Part shown: positions 42,901 to 57,900 of the stretch, one piece after another
Layout: every line of letters starts with the position of its first letter
Numbering within the stretch: the stretch's first letter is position 1
Assembly: GCA_030704615.1 (NCBI GenBank)
Contig: CM060734.1
Location: 39,512,042-39,576,041 of the forward strand
Origin: Takakia lepidozioides
Lineage: Eukaryota; Streptophyta; Takakiopsida; Takakiales; Takakiaceae
Direction of reading: 5' to 3'
Length of the DNA stretch: 64,000 bases
Notes under the pieces: model-generated
What the model saw: only the letters and a program-made list of their open reading frames with translations
Databases searched by the model: none
What the model was told of the DNA's origin: nothing
Translations under genes and position numbers: made by a program

Positions 42901-45900
42901 GCCTGCGTTGGTATATCGGCTGGCAAAGATTGGATAAGAGGAAAAATAAAAAATAAAAGATAATAAAGGTTTCAAACCCGCCCGGCTCTCCTTCTTTGGA
43001 GAGAGTTCGAGTGCCCAGATAAAAATAGTTTCAGAACCGTCAGTCTGCCCCACCGGACTTTGAGCATGTGCTCGTATATCGGCGGGCAAAGATTAGATAC
43101 TTTCTGCACTTCAGAGAACCGCACTTTGGCTTCTTTGAAAGAGGACTTCGGATCGGATCCGGTTAGACAAACTCTAATTTTACTTATAGAATGGGGTTTT
43201 GGTCTCCGGGAGGAAAGAGGAAAAATAAAAATAAAAAGATAATAAAGGTTTCAAACCCACCTGGCTCTCCCCCTTCGGAGAGAGTTTGAGTGCCCAGATA
43301 AAAATAGTTTCAGAACCGCCATTCTTCCCCACCGGACTGGGCTCGAATCCCCTAATGATGTTGTAAGATATGGGAGAGAGGAAAAATAAAAAGGAAAAGA
43401 TAATAAAGGTTTCAAACCCCCCCAGCTCTGCCTCTTCGGAGAGAGTTCGAGTCCCCAAATCAAAATTGTTTCAAATCCGCCATTCTCCCCCACCGGACTG
43501 GGCTCGAATCCCCTAGTGATGCTGCAAGATAGGGTCGGTGCAAGGTGGATTGTTCTATTAATCTAACAAGCCTTTCGAAAGAGGGCTGCAGATCGGACCG
43601 GGCCAGACAAACACTTATTCTACTTATAGAACGGGGTTTGTCATGTCCGGGAGGAACGATAATAAAGGTTTCAAACCCGCCCGGCTCTCCCTCTTGGGAG
43701 AGAGTTCAAGTCCCCAGATAAAAATTGTTTCAAAACCGCCCTTCTCCCCCACTGGACTGGGCTCGAATCCCCTAGTGATGTTGCAAGATATGGGAGAGAG
43801 GAAAATTAAAAAGGAAAAAGATAATAAAGATTTTCAACCTAGCCGGCTCTGCCTCTTCGGAGAGAGTTCGAGGCTTCAGATAAAAATTGTTTCAGAACCG
43901 CCATTCTCCCCCACCGGAGTGGGCTTGAATCCCCTAGTGATGCTGCAAGATATGGTCTCGGTTTGATCTCAACCGGATCAATGCTTCTGAGGGTGAATGA
44001 TTATTCAAACCAGACCTTCACAGAGCATGTTCAGTGGACGATTTGTTGCAGCCTGAATCATCATCCCACCCAACTGTAACTATTAGTTTCCACACATGAA
44101 ATGTCTAAGGAAGGCTAAATATGTCAGTTTTTTCAAGAATGATGGAAATTTTGAGTTCATCATTTGAGGAGTGGTTGCCAAGAAGCAAGAGATGTATCAG
44201 AAGTCCAAAAGTAAGAGTGTCGTAGCGGAGGAATCGAAACATTCGGAACAAGTTGTGAATCGCTTGTTGAAAAACTTCTATTGTAATTTTTATTAACATA
44301 CAGTTATTTCTTTTCTATATAACATGGAACATTGGAATATATAAACATTGAGAGGGTACACAAACAATTTCGTTGAAATGACACGTGTATGACTCGCTCA
44401 TATGCAATTTAGTATTCACAATGATAAAATTTTATTCAGTACATGCATGATCAAAATTCACTTTTGTCTTGGAAACTGTACTATACTACGGCCACAAAAC
44501 TAGTATGTATGAAACTATGGTCTATTCCATCCTGTAGACGTCTTGGGGCTCTACCCAACTGAATGGTTTGTTCATGAAGTGGAACACTACTTGGGCTAAT
44601 GTGAGCCTCTCAGACGGGACCGTGCTATTATATAACCTTCGTATGGCAGAATTCCAACATAGTCATGTGTAGTAATCCTTGAAAAGACTGGCATCATACG
44701 AATCGCCGCCATTTATTCTACCGCTATCTTTCCGACTGTAAAGGCCTCCAAGGTCATGTCTCGGGTGTGCATTTGTGGTGTGTCATCCACCTAACTGTTT
44801 TCCTTGTTAAAAGCCATGGCAATTGCAGGTTCCACCCACCATCTACGTTTGAGAGTCCGCGTCATTTTGTCTTTGTTTTCAAACTGGTACGACTAGGTTT
44901 TGCGTATCTCCGTTGAGGTGGCCAACCCCCAATCACACACCCCAATCTTAATCTCCTCGGTGTCATGTGGAAAATGCAACAAGATGTTGTTGGGGGACAA
45001 GTTGTTGTGTTTGACATGGTTCTTATGGACAACATCCATAATACTCACGAGTGCCCATACAAGTTTACTGCGCTCTCTCCGAAAACGAACCAAGCGATCG
45101 GTTGCCTTTCGTTCCCGATTGTCTTTCAGTCTCTTTGTTGTCCCAATCACTTCCCCATTTTTTTGTCAAGGTTCAACATATCAGTTATTGTTCCCTCATT
45201 CTACCAGCGAGTATATCCCTCTACTTCACTTGCATTCACAGCAAAGTATGTAATGACTCCTGCATGCTGGAATCTCACTGCCAAAGACTCGTCGTTATAT
45301 TGCCTCACCGCAACTTCTGGGTTTTTGGCTTTGGGTGTTTTCCCTATTAGTTCCCAACTACACGGTATTCGTGAATCGCCAACAATCCTACACTTACGAA
45401 CCTTGGCATATCCTCTTTCTTTGTAGGGGCCAAGTTGTTGGACCTGAGCACTTGTGTTTACGTAAATAAGACTTATTGTACTTCCCCCGCTTGATGATGC
45501 CGCTTTCCAAGGGACTAACCTAGTCTGGTGATGTGTATTTGCGCTTATTGAATGCGCCCACCACTCGACAAGTTGGTATAACTCGGTTTTCCAGCTAGGC
45601 AACCGACCTTCAGTTGTTCTATCCTTCCATGTCCTCATTACCTGCCTCAAATTCCACGTGACATCTTTTGCCCTACTCTCGAGCCAATGCAAGAATTTCG
45701 GCTTGTTCCTATCCTCCATCCGCTGATCTCCAGCCAAACCCTCTCTCATTCTCTTCTCCATATATTTGCTGAAAAATACGAAACCCCTCGTGTCCATGCC
45801 GGACATAAGCACTTTGCAGCCTCATAATGTTTTTTTCTTTGAAATAATCAAATATAGTTCTTTTAACCCTGTCTAAAGCATTTGGTCCCAGATAATGTTG

Positions 45901-48900
45901 TTTGTTGACCTGGCTATCTCGCTCGTGGGCATGTTTTCTTTTCCTCCGACCCCCAGACGACGACCCCGGCCCAGTATTTGTGTTTGCAGTCCCTGACATT
46001 ATATAAACATTTGCCCACTGCAAGGGATGGGGGAAAAAAATATATAATGGATGTGTGTGGATGGTATCTTCATATTTTCTGCAAAAACGGGTCACATGAG
46101 ATCTTAAAACGACAAATGGAACGGTGAATAGGGGCTGAACAGGTGTGGGATTGACCCAATTAAGAATCGACAAAACTTCTCGCTCCCAAAACAAACACCT
46201 TTGCACACGTTGGCAGTGCCACGCAACGAAGTCCGAAGACTACAGGAAGCCAAGGAACCGCACTCACGGAGGAGCAAAAGTGATCATAAAGGGGAGGGAG
46301 ATGTTTGTCCATGTTTATGGATGCGATTCTCTTAACTCTATTGGGACACATCGGACCCCCGAGCCACGGTCACCTATAGATTAAAAAATACAAATTTTTG
46401 TCCTATTTCTATCTTTCTATATTTACCAATCACTTCCAACAACTGGGACAAAAACTCAAGGATCATCAAGTATGTTACTGAAATGAGATAATTGTGATGT
46501 GAGTTAAGCGTACCTAAAAAATGGGGAAAAACTTGGATTTTTTTTAAAAATCTTTCGAGGTTTTTTTTAAAAAAAAATGGGAGGCTTATCTTTAACTATC
46601 ATTCACTTACGTCCCTTCCTACCTCGTCATGTTTTGCAATTCTAATTTGGATTAATACTTCACGTGTAGTTAAATCATAATTATTGAACAATTATAATCA
46701 TAAGTGAATTTTGGTAATTCAAAATATTCAATCCTCATTTCGAGTTACAGGCTAGCCTATTACCAATCGATTTATCCATTGATGATGTGAAACCAATAAT
46801 GAAATAAAAACATAATGTATGACGAGAAACCTGTAAATACTGATTCGAGGAATTTTCTGCACATCGGCTGGTAGCTCAACTGCTAAGTGCACAATGTGTC
46901 GCCCTGGTGGTTCGGGGTTCAAACCTGCTGATTGTTCGATGAGCATGTTCGCACGTGAGATTGTGCTCAATAACTGTAGAACAGTAGCTTATGATAAAAC
47001 GAGAGTGAACCTCCTTGGATTAAAGTCAACTCTTGAGTATACTTTGGATATTCGACATGAAATTGGAGGAAATAGGATAGTAGTCTTGTCCTGTAACATA
47101 GACTAAGTATGAGTCGGCTGAGGACTTCATCAGATATTGTAGTGTGGAAGGCCAGCTTGCTTGGTGCCTGCAGAATTCATGTCAATGTGGAGGTGACAGA
47201 ACGTGCTGTAGTTGGCAACAGTGTGAGAAATGATGAAGGCCAGAGATGTCAAGAAGGAGCCAGGTCACACGCACATCGAAGTGCATACATTCATTGTGGT
47301 ATTACCAGGATTTTCCTTGGAGTAAGGGAAATGACAAAGCTCGCAATCGTATAAGGAAAGTCAAGCATTGTGGAGCTGGGAAGTTTCTCTCCCGTCCACA
47401 CTTATAAATCTCTAGTTGAGTGACAGCAAGTGGGTTCAAACTGACAGTGGCTATTTCTCTAGACATAGCCACCATGGGTAATTTCCCCCTTTCCTCTTTC
47501 TCTTTCGTCTGTGGTTTTGTCTCTTTGTTTCTTGTCTCTTTGAGCTTTCAAACCCTTGTTGGAGGAAAAAAGTACCAATGTTCTCCAATTTAAGCTGAAG
47601 ACTACATTAGTTGTGTGACCTCCTTATATGTGGCAAAGAGTACTCTGTCCTCATCAAGAGATGTCTCTTTAAACTTTGTAGGAGCTTTCAAATATGTTGT
47701 ATTGATTCCAGTGGGAAGATTTCTATTTTTGCACATGCAGGTTTGTTTGTAGGCTGGAGTAGTAAGATTCTCATGGCACAGAAGAGTCCGAGCTAGGGCG
47801 TGGGATTCGTGAAGCAATGTCACAGGAGGGGTCAGACAGCTGGGTGGATGATACAATCACACGTCATGTTATGAGCCTCCACGTAACGACAAAGGAGGAA
47901 GCTGCACGGTTGTGGCCAGTAGTGGAACAAAGGCGGGGAAAGGCCATCATCTGGTGCTGCCACTAGTGGAGCCACACCACCTGTCTTCTTATCCTGAATT
48001 GTGCTGGCGCTCTGATTGTGGGGATGTTGCCTCTGATCACAGTTTGTCTGCACTTATGCTCGATCTATTGGATAGGCTCCCCAACACTCCCCAGGGTGAT
48101 TCCTGGGAATTGGTTACTTGTGCCAAATCTAGGGCTTCATGTGTAGTTTTTGGGGTGAATCCCAGGATGGACGATGTGTCCTTTAAAACTACATGCTCTA
48201 GCTTAGGCTTGGATTTCATGGCCAATGGCTCCATCTCGAGACTTGATAACATGGGTACTTTGAAGGTTGCAATGCCCAAAAATGCTTCTAATAGAGTCTC
48301 ACATCAACTCAATCTCAAAGAAGTTCGTGTATCTGAAGGATTTGGTACTTTGAACGGTTTACCAATCCTCAAAGTTTACACAAGACGTGCAAAATCTATA
48401 CATGGGGTAATTGTCACTAAGCAGTCAGACGGACAACTTGTCCCTAAGTGTGCGGAGTCTGAACGTCATGTAACTGAAGGATTTGGTACTCTGAATGGTT
48501 TACCAATTCTCAAAGTTTACACAAGACGAGCAAAATCTACACACTGGGTAACTGTCCCCCCTTTGCAGAACGGTTGGCCATCCAAGAGCAATCTTAAGCT
48601 ACCTAGACGACAAACAATTCACATGCAAAGGGCTGGCTTGCGGCTGGCCACTTTCAACTTCTCAGGGCTGACTAACCAAAAGAAACAACTCAAAGTGGGA
48701 CAAGTTCTTCGGACTAATGATATTCATATCTGTGATGGGCAAGAAACTTGGGAAACGTCGGATAAACTGGTTGGAGATGTCATTGGTTCTAAATGGGCAT
48801 GTAAGATGTGTACTCTCAAGGGAGCCTCTGCCAAACGCGGTAAAAAAGGGGTTAAATGCTTTGTCCGTGATTTCTTGTTTGACAATTCTGTTAATTGGTG

Positions 48901-51900
48901 GACCAATGAGATTAAACTCAAGATAGCTGAGAGACGAGTCATTTATAAAGAGTGCTGCAATTTGAAAATCAACAAAAAATTGTGGGCGAGGTACTATCAG
49001 ATCCGTAAAGATATTAATCTGCTTGTAAGGGCTCAGAAGAAATTATACTGGAGCTTCGCTAACATAGCCAAAGCTAAGAAACGGTATGAACGGCAGGCGA
49101 ATCGGAAGCGGAGGGAAGTTAAGTTTGAGGTAGGCACGGAGGTCTGGTTCACTACAACATATCGCGGTATGACTGTATATATGACTATTCTGCAGTCATA
49201 AACGGTACATATGACTTCTATGACTGTAAGTCGTGCAAACCAAGTGAATACAATGAGTACAAGATGGTACGGTCCGGATGACCACAGTCAGATAAACCAA
49301 GTGATATCTCTCACTGCAGTCATATATATCATACTGCAGTCGCCGCTCCGCGCCACGTGGCGATGCGCAATTGATTTTTTTTCTTCAAAAAATAATAAAT
49401 AAATTAAAAAAAATATTAGACGCCATGTTGGACCGCGTTGTGCCACGTGGCAGCCCATCTAAGGTGTCGCGTGCTATCCCTAGCTCGTCTACTAACCCTA
49501 GGGTCATCTTATCCATTTGATTGTATTTAAAGGAGTTTGAACCTCCAACCTCTTTACTATAAGAGTTATAGTTCACTACCTGCTAACCAATACACCCATT
49601 AGTTATTCATGTGATCATGTGGTGTTTTAATTGTATTATACACACCAAATTATAAAATCCCCAGTAGTCATCATGACTATGTAACCTCATCCATGTACAC
49701 TGTAGTCATGGAAATGACTATAGTGGTGAGCTAAATCTGGTCAATTGTCGTTGACCAGCCTTCCGCCCATTTCGGAGCCATGTAGTCATACAGACGACTA
49801 CGTAGATAGTCGTTTCTATGACTATAGTCGTATGAACGACTGCGGGAGGTCAATTTCATATAAAAACATGTTGCAGTCATGGTCAAAGTCAAGAAAACCA
49901 TGACTACCACGGTTTGGCAGTCATAATTATCGCGATCTGTTGTAGTGGTTGAACATCAAGAATTTCCGACTACCTCCGGAAGTGAGTCCAAAGTGAGTTC
50001 GAAGTTCGTACCTCTATAAAGAGTACGATATGCGAGGAAGTTGAAAGAGAGTGTCCTGACATCTTGGTCATGGGAAGCCATAGCACATTGGTCATGGCTT
50101 TGGCACATTGCAACGGAATTGCATACTCTATGCACTGGCAGCCATAGTGTTTAAACGGTAATCAATACAGCTTGGTGTCTATATATTTCTGGCCGGATAT
50201 TCACAAACTGAAAAGTTCCCTAAGCATTGCTGTCAGAAATTCTACCAATGGTGGCATGAAGGCATTTGCATTCTTATTAACCGTGAGAAAGAAATATATT
50301 TTTTGGATTTACTATGAATTTTTTACGATCTGTCATAGGTATGCCTATAAGAGTTTCTAGAGTGGGTTCAAAATTCAAAAGTTATTGCGTCACTTGAAAG
50401 TATCAAATAAACATGTGATGGCATCTGGAAGCAGCCGCGCAACACAGAGAAACGAAATATTCAGCATGATGCAACAGTTAGGAACACCAAGCTTATTCTT
50501 CATTTTAAATCCAGCATTTGTACATCATCCTCTGGTATCCCTGCTAAGTGGGAACGACATCGATCTTGACATTTTTTTCGATGAAAACCTCTCGGACCAC
50601 AATGAAAGACGTGCAATTGCCACTATGAATCCGAGATCTCAAGCTAAATTTGTACACATCATTGTGAATGCAGTTTTCAAATACCTACTACGTGTCAGAG
50701 ATACCGTCAAAACTTCCACAACAAATACGGGAGTACTTGGGAACATTAATGCATATTACGGTTGTTACGAAACGGCGAAAAATGGTTCACTTCACATACA
50801 CATTATTGTGGCTAGAAAATGCCCCAGATCCCAACGAACTCGTTCAAAAACTGAAAGACGACGAAGAATTCAAATGGAAAATGTTGGCATATTTGGACAG
50901 CATCATAGTACGTGACTCGATCCAATTCAAATCCAAAATACCGGTTGACGACGACATTCCAACCACTACCATTGACCCTGACATCGAAGAAAACAATGTA
51001 AACACCGAAATCCATCCGTGCACTACCAGACCTCCCGATATTCACTCTAAAACATTTCATGCCGACTTTGCGCGCGACGTCTCGAAACTACTAAATGTAT
51101 ACAATCGCCACGTGTGCAATCCCGCGTGTTACAAAACCAACAAAGATGTTTTAAAAAAAAATTGTAGATATGGATTTCCCGTTGTCTTGGTTGAAGAAAC
51201 GCATTTCGACGACAAAACCGGGCTGCTACACATATAACGAACCGACATATGGTTGAACAACGCAAATCCATGGATGTTAGTATTAGGAAGATGCAACCAC
51301 GATTTGAAGTTCATCGGTACTTCAGGGAAAGACGCAAAGGCACTGATATATTACATCACGGATTACATCACAAAATCTTCCGTCTACACATCACACATGT
51401 ATTCGCTCTCGCAAATAGCCGTAAAAAAAATCCAAACGACTTATGACGATTTATATTCCGAACATTTAGTCGACAAGAGCCAGAAATTGTTGATTCGATG
51501 TTTGAACACGATTGGATCCAAACAAGAAATATCGGCAACAAGGGCAGTCAGTTACCTGATGAAATATCCAGACCATTTGACAGACCACCACTTTGCATAT
51601 CTGTCGGTGTATGGTATCCGTGAACAAGAACAATTTCGATCGAATAAAGATGGAAACAACGATTTGAACAACACACTTGACGATAACGACCCCGAAAACA
51701 CCTCTGAAACGTTCAAAGTCGAAAGATCCGAACAATCAACATCGACCCCTTATACAATGAGATGCCAGACGAAATGCACAATGACAATAACGACGATATA
51801 TATGTGGACGACAATTCAGTGTCGCAACAACATACAGAAGACATAGTCACAAAAGGCCAGAAATTACAAATCGAATATCTCATGTGCAATACAAGCGAAA

Positions 51901-54900
51901 ACCAATATGTGACCGAGGTTACCAACAAGCTCATTACGGATGCCAACGGGAAAATATCACCACAAAACCATATCGCACCAAAAATAGAAATGATCCAAAC
52001 TGCAAAAAAAAATTCAAATAGATATCAAATCAATAAATGGTTGAAAACATTACGCAAATCCAAAAATCCGCCCACCGGCATTGACAACAACATGTACGAA
52101 TTTGCAATTGCAACCCAGTCATCCAAAAATATTAACCTCCAACACAAAAATCCAGAATTGAGAGAAATTCCAAAAACCGAATCAATGGATATCACAGATG
52201 ACGACAATTACGATGTAGATCCTGATATCGTGCAACATCAAATAGCTAAATATTTTGTGATAAAAAAATACAAGTTCAACAAGGCACTCGAGGAGGCGGA
52301 GGTGCTCACTAGGTGGAGCCCCGCACACCGGGTTGCGGTTTCGTAAGAATCAACATTTGAACGTTTCATAGACCCACAAAATCACCATCTCGATGGAAGA
52401 AAATAAACGTTAATGTATGTGGGAGGTGCTGCTAGAACGGGAAAGACATAATTAATTAAAGCAATCCAAACGTACGTCATAAAAACCAAGAGACCCAAAA
52501 TACTGAAAATCGGTGCCTACACAGCGAATGCCGCAATCCTCATAGGGGATCAACCATCCACGCTCTATTGGGATTGAAAATCAGCCAGAGTGTCAACAAA
52601 TTCGACACAAAAAGTTTCATAAACGAATGGTCCGGGACAGACTATTTGATTATAGACGAAGTATCTATGGTCGGATGCAACATGATCGCCGATATCCATT
52701 TGAAGTTACAAAAATTCAAATCGAACCTGTTACCATTCAGAGGACTCAACATAATGTCCATGGGCGATTTCATGTAGGTTCCACCAGTCACTGACGCGCC
52801 TCTTTATTCAACGAACATACAACCTATATTCACATTCACAAAATACACAAAAAAAAAAATTATAGGCAAGAGCCTATGGGAAAATTACATACGGCCTTGA
52901 ACCTCTTGACTCGTTGTAGGATCCGATCCCTCTCCTTGGCAGTCACACTAGCTTCCGTGTCTCCAGTGCGGAGGTAGTCCAACACAACCAAATCCTCATG
53001 TATATCTCTGGCACCACCTGGCTCATCACTAGCCTCAGGGTCCTCAGACACTTCGTCTACAGTCATCCCTGTTGTAGGTCCAACCTGACCTCCCGATGCC
53101 AAGATACACAAAAAGGCAGATGCATGTCATCCCGGCACCATCTCCTCGTCTGTCTCACCATGCCACCGAGCTCCAGTGTCATCTTGCTGGCTCGTGCATG
53201 GATTGCGACTCAATCCATCCGCATCCCTATTGACCAAACCCGTGCACAACCTGAACATGTCTCTCATGCTCCTCCACCGTAGCACGAGAGGCAAAGCAAT
53301 TCCTGCAAGCCTCAGGAACCGCCGTATACGTCGTCTCTCTCCTCTAGTGACAATAGGTCCAATGTCAGGCTCCCAATTGCCCTTCGTAACTACAACCTTA
53401 AGTCCAGCAAACTTAGAGGTAGAGGACACGTCACGTGGTTGCTATGCCGCAACCTCTTGAGCAATACTCCATGCATGCTCAGTCAATGACAAGGCCTCAT
53501 CTTGCCCCATCATCTCATCCTTGAGGACCTCCTCAACCCGAGAAGAATCCCCAACCTCATCCATCATAGCCGCCTTGGCTGCCAACTCCCTCTGAACCTC
53601 GAGCACCTCCCATGTGTGCCATGGATGTCTAACCCCGTGGTCCTCACATGCTCGCCCCCACTCACTGCCTGTACCGTCTTGGTAGGCAGAGAGACCATGG
53701 AGGGAAGTGTACTCCACACTCTGCGTTGCTCAGCCATAGCCAAGCTGATAATCCAGGTCAAGCGATTGAGATCCATTGCTTGCCCCAACACTTGACGACG
53801 TGATGCCTCAGAAAGAGACGACACCGCCGTGGTACCAGTGGTAAAACATATTGCCCGCTCACGTTTGTTAGCATTAGGCTCCACTAACTGCTGCAACTGA
53901 GCATCCTACAGGAGGCCAGGTCCACTATCCCGGAAAAGCATGCGATCCTGGGAAGCTGAGCAGTGTAGGTAATGCTGCTCGTGGTTGACCCACCTTGTTG
54001 ACCACTGCCAAAGGCGAACGGTCATCGTGTCTCACACGCTGAGACTGCCTCCTTGTGTCCAGAATGCTATCCACTAGATGTACTGGCCGCTGCACCTCAT
54101 CAAATGCACGCTTGAGCAGTGCGGGTGGCATCAAGTTAGTCCACCATAGCCGTGGACGATGAGCCCGTGACCCCACTGTAGCTGCATCTAGCAACACTGC
54201 TGACCCAAGCCACAACCGGACTTGATGCACACTGGCCATCACCCTGGCCCGAGAATCGCCCATCAGTGGCACATTCTCCAAGATGTATGCTGGAGATACA
54301 GCTTGTTGAAGCTGCAAGTGGCGCAAAACCCGCACCATCTCCCAAAACAGACCCGACCTCGAGTCTCGCAATCCATTGTCATGCCCGGCTGATGAATGCC
54401 CTTGGCAGGGCCAACCTGCCACTACCAGATCAATGGATCTAACCCGCTCCAAATCTTGCGCCCCCAGCAACGAAATGTCTGCTGGCAAGACCTGCTGATA
54501 TCCACGAATTGCAGACACCAACAACAACTCAGGGTACCGCTGCACCAACTGAGCAACATGACGAAGTGAAATGCATCGTGCAGTCTCATCCCTCTCCACA
54601 TACAGGTAACGCCGAACTCATACACCTGCCTGTAACACAACAGCCAATCCGGTGCTGATCCCGCCAAACAAGTCCAGAAGACAAATGCCTTCATCCGGAC
54701 ACTGCCACACAATAGGTGTGGTGTCCAATGGAGACAACTGAGGTGGTCCTGGTGCAATCCCCGCACTCTCCTCCTCTCCTGACGGTACAAAAGCCTCCAC
54801 CCAGGCTTATTGCACCCGTCGATCAGCATCCCGCTGCAAATCCTTGCTCGTGTCCCACAATGGAGTTTGAGCAATTATGGTAGGCAACTCTGCCATACCA

Positions 54901-57900
54901 TACATGTCCTCCTGCTCTCCCAGAGGTGGCACATCCTCTGAATGAGCGTTGCCCTCAAGCAACTCTCCAGGCCAATTCACTGCCGTTGTGAATGCTACTA
55001 GTGTCGGCATCTTGTCTCGTTGGGCAACCGCAACTCCTCCTATGATCGTCACAGGGAGCTGCACACGCCGGCCCTCCCCTAATTGCCATCCAGGCCTATA
55101 GGAAGCTGACTCCTCCCAAAAATCTAGAGTGAAGCCCATGGGGTACAACACTGCCCCACCAACCAGGATATCGTACGAGACCGCGTCTGTCACAATGGCC
55201 TTGGTTCGCATTAGTGAGCCATCTGTAGGGTGATCCGGCCGTAGTCTGATAGCCAACTCACGCCGTGTCATGCCCCGAGCCTGCTCCGATCCTCCCAGAG
55301 ACGTCTGTATCTGGAAAGGACAAGGCTCCATATCTGCCTCCGTGAGGCCCAAGCCTGCAATAGCAGCTCTACCCAGCATCAATGGCTGAGCTCCCGAGTC
55401 CAACAAGACCTGCAGTGGCCGGTACCTCTTGCCTGCCGGTCCACTCAAACAAAAAATGCCATCCTGGTTGTCTAACATGACAACTCCAGGTGTAACCATG
55501 GCGCGCTCAATGGCTGGCCTAGATGGCAGCTCCATCAACCAGGCAGCTGCAGCTTGCCATGGCGCCGCCGTGGCAGTCTTGACCCTCAAATCCGAGGATC
55601 CCTTTGGCACTACACCTCCCACTATCTCCGCAGAAGATGAAGTAATTCCCCACTCTCACAGAGTGTAGCTGCCAGCCTGAACACCTCAGCTGGTCTTACC
55701 CCCGGCGTCGCAATCATGGTAGCCGAGAACAATGGAGCCTCGCACACAGATGTGGCCGCTCCTAGCAGCACACTAGCTACCGTAGCCTTGGCAATACTAG
55801 GTAGTGGTGCTACTCGTGTAGCTCTCCCCAATGGCATAGTAACCTCCGCCTCGGTAATAGTCGGGCGAGAACTAGGTGCCATGGATGACGTCGACACTGT
55901 CTCCGCCAATGTGAACGACTGAGGAAGCTTAGCCTGACGGCTTGCCTCCCCACGCTGTGGATCCAACTCCACCTCTGCACCTCGTGGCTCAGGAACTCGT
56001 GCTGCTCCTCGAGTCACGGCTGCAGCAGACTCCACCTGCACTAGTGGTAGTGTTGCTCCACACATGAATCCCATGCCTCCCATATCTCCTCCCTCAGGAG
56101 CAGGAGATGGACCATCCGGCCTTAGAGCCGGTACCACCTGAGCTGTAGCCATGGCAGCGAGCCTGTACTCTAGCTGCTGAAGCCGGTTGGCCATGCCTTG
56201 GTCAACACCCTGACCTCCGCGTCCTTGGCCTGCACCTCGTGGCTGGCCACCTCGTCCTCTCTGGGCTGCTCCACCTCGCCCCCGGCCACCATTGTTCCCT
56301 TGGAACTGGCTTGGGCGCAACTCAGGATGCAAACCAAAACAGGGCCTCTCCATGCCCGTGTTTGCCACAATGCCCACACTGTAACTGTGCAGGCTGTGCA
56401 TGTGCCGGGTACTTTGCCTCCCTCTGGGCAATCCTTCTTGACATGGGGTCCTCCACATGTCCAGCACACCACATCCGCCCGTTGTTGGCCAGCAAATGAA
56501 GGGAGAGACCCCTGCATCTGAGGTCCTCTCTGCCCTTCCCTGAGCTTCACCTGAGCCCCCTTGTTGCCTTGAGCATGTTGAGGTAGTGGTTGGCTAGGAG
56601 CACCACTACCCCGTGGTGTCTCCTTAGCAAATCCCACCATGATCACTCGTTCCTCCACCATGTTGAGCTCTATCCGCTCTGCGAGCAAAAACACATTTGC
56701 AAGGTGGGTTGGGCCGCTTGTAGGAGAGTTGCATCCCGCACCCTTCTCCTCAGCTCCTTGTCCAATATCCCATACCAGAATTGGACTGCCTGAGCTTCCG
56801 TAACCCCTTGGGTTACATTTATCAAGCGCCTCATGCGAGTGAAAGCCTCCCTCAAGCTCTCGGTCGGCTTCCGTTGGAACTCTTGTAAGCTCCGCAACTT
56901 TTCTGTCCTCACCCCTTGGTAGTTCCATCTCAATTCTTCGAAGAACTCCACAATAGGGTTGAAGGCAGGCACGGGTACTAGTGCTGGTGCGGTAGTGGCT
57001 TGGGTGGACGTCGTAGCTACTGTACCACCAGTCCCACTAGTCCCTCTACTACTTGCTGAAGCTGCCGGTGCAGCGGCAGGTGTAGCCACTGCCCTCGTGG
57101 CTCTAGTGCCCCTAGTGATGGAGACATAGTCGGGTGACCAGTACATCCTCCACTCCTCGATCTCAACCTCATGCCCCCGCCTGAACTCATGGTAATCATC
57201 CATAGGCGGCCCTCAGGTGCTGAAACAGCCCTTCTATGCCATGAAAGGTGTAAATAGTTGTGGATTGCGCATTTGCTGCAAATCACACCAACTATCAAAC
57301 TCTTGGATAAAATCATCCAACTTGATGGTGCCCACCGCCCCAGAGTACCTTCGTGGCCCCTTGGTAGTTCCATACATCTCCTCCATTGTGTCCCACAACA
57401 ATGGCAAAGAAACAACTTTTACCGCCGGTATGAGTCCTCCTGATTCACAATCCGAATCAGAACCTTCCGTAGAAGACACAGGAGGTGAAGGTGGCCTAAA
57501 CCGCACACCTCGTCTCGTGTACCCACTAGTATCGTTAGTGCTCGAACCGGCACTGTCCCCAGCAACTAGTGGCACCTCCGTGTTGACACTCAACCGGTCA
57601 TGAACATGTCCCTAACCCCCTCTCCACAAGGTAACCGGATAGAGAACCTATTGCGGCTTATGGTTTGGAATACTAAGTTCCTAACATAGCCTACACCTGT
57701 ACTTGCATCCACCGCAAGCACTCCTATGGTTGGCTGGTCATCACCTCCAACCTCACCACAGGAGAAACAATGATGGTCTGGCTGGTCATCACCCCAGCCT
57801 TGAGGGCGGATTCCCTTCTGGCTTGACCCTCCATATTCTCGACCGTCCTCATCAACTCCTTAGATAGTCACCATCGACAGCATGCTCTAGGACTGGCCGG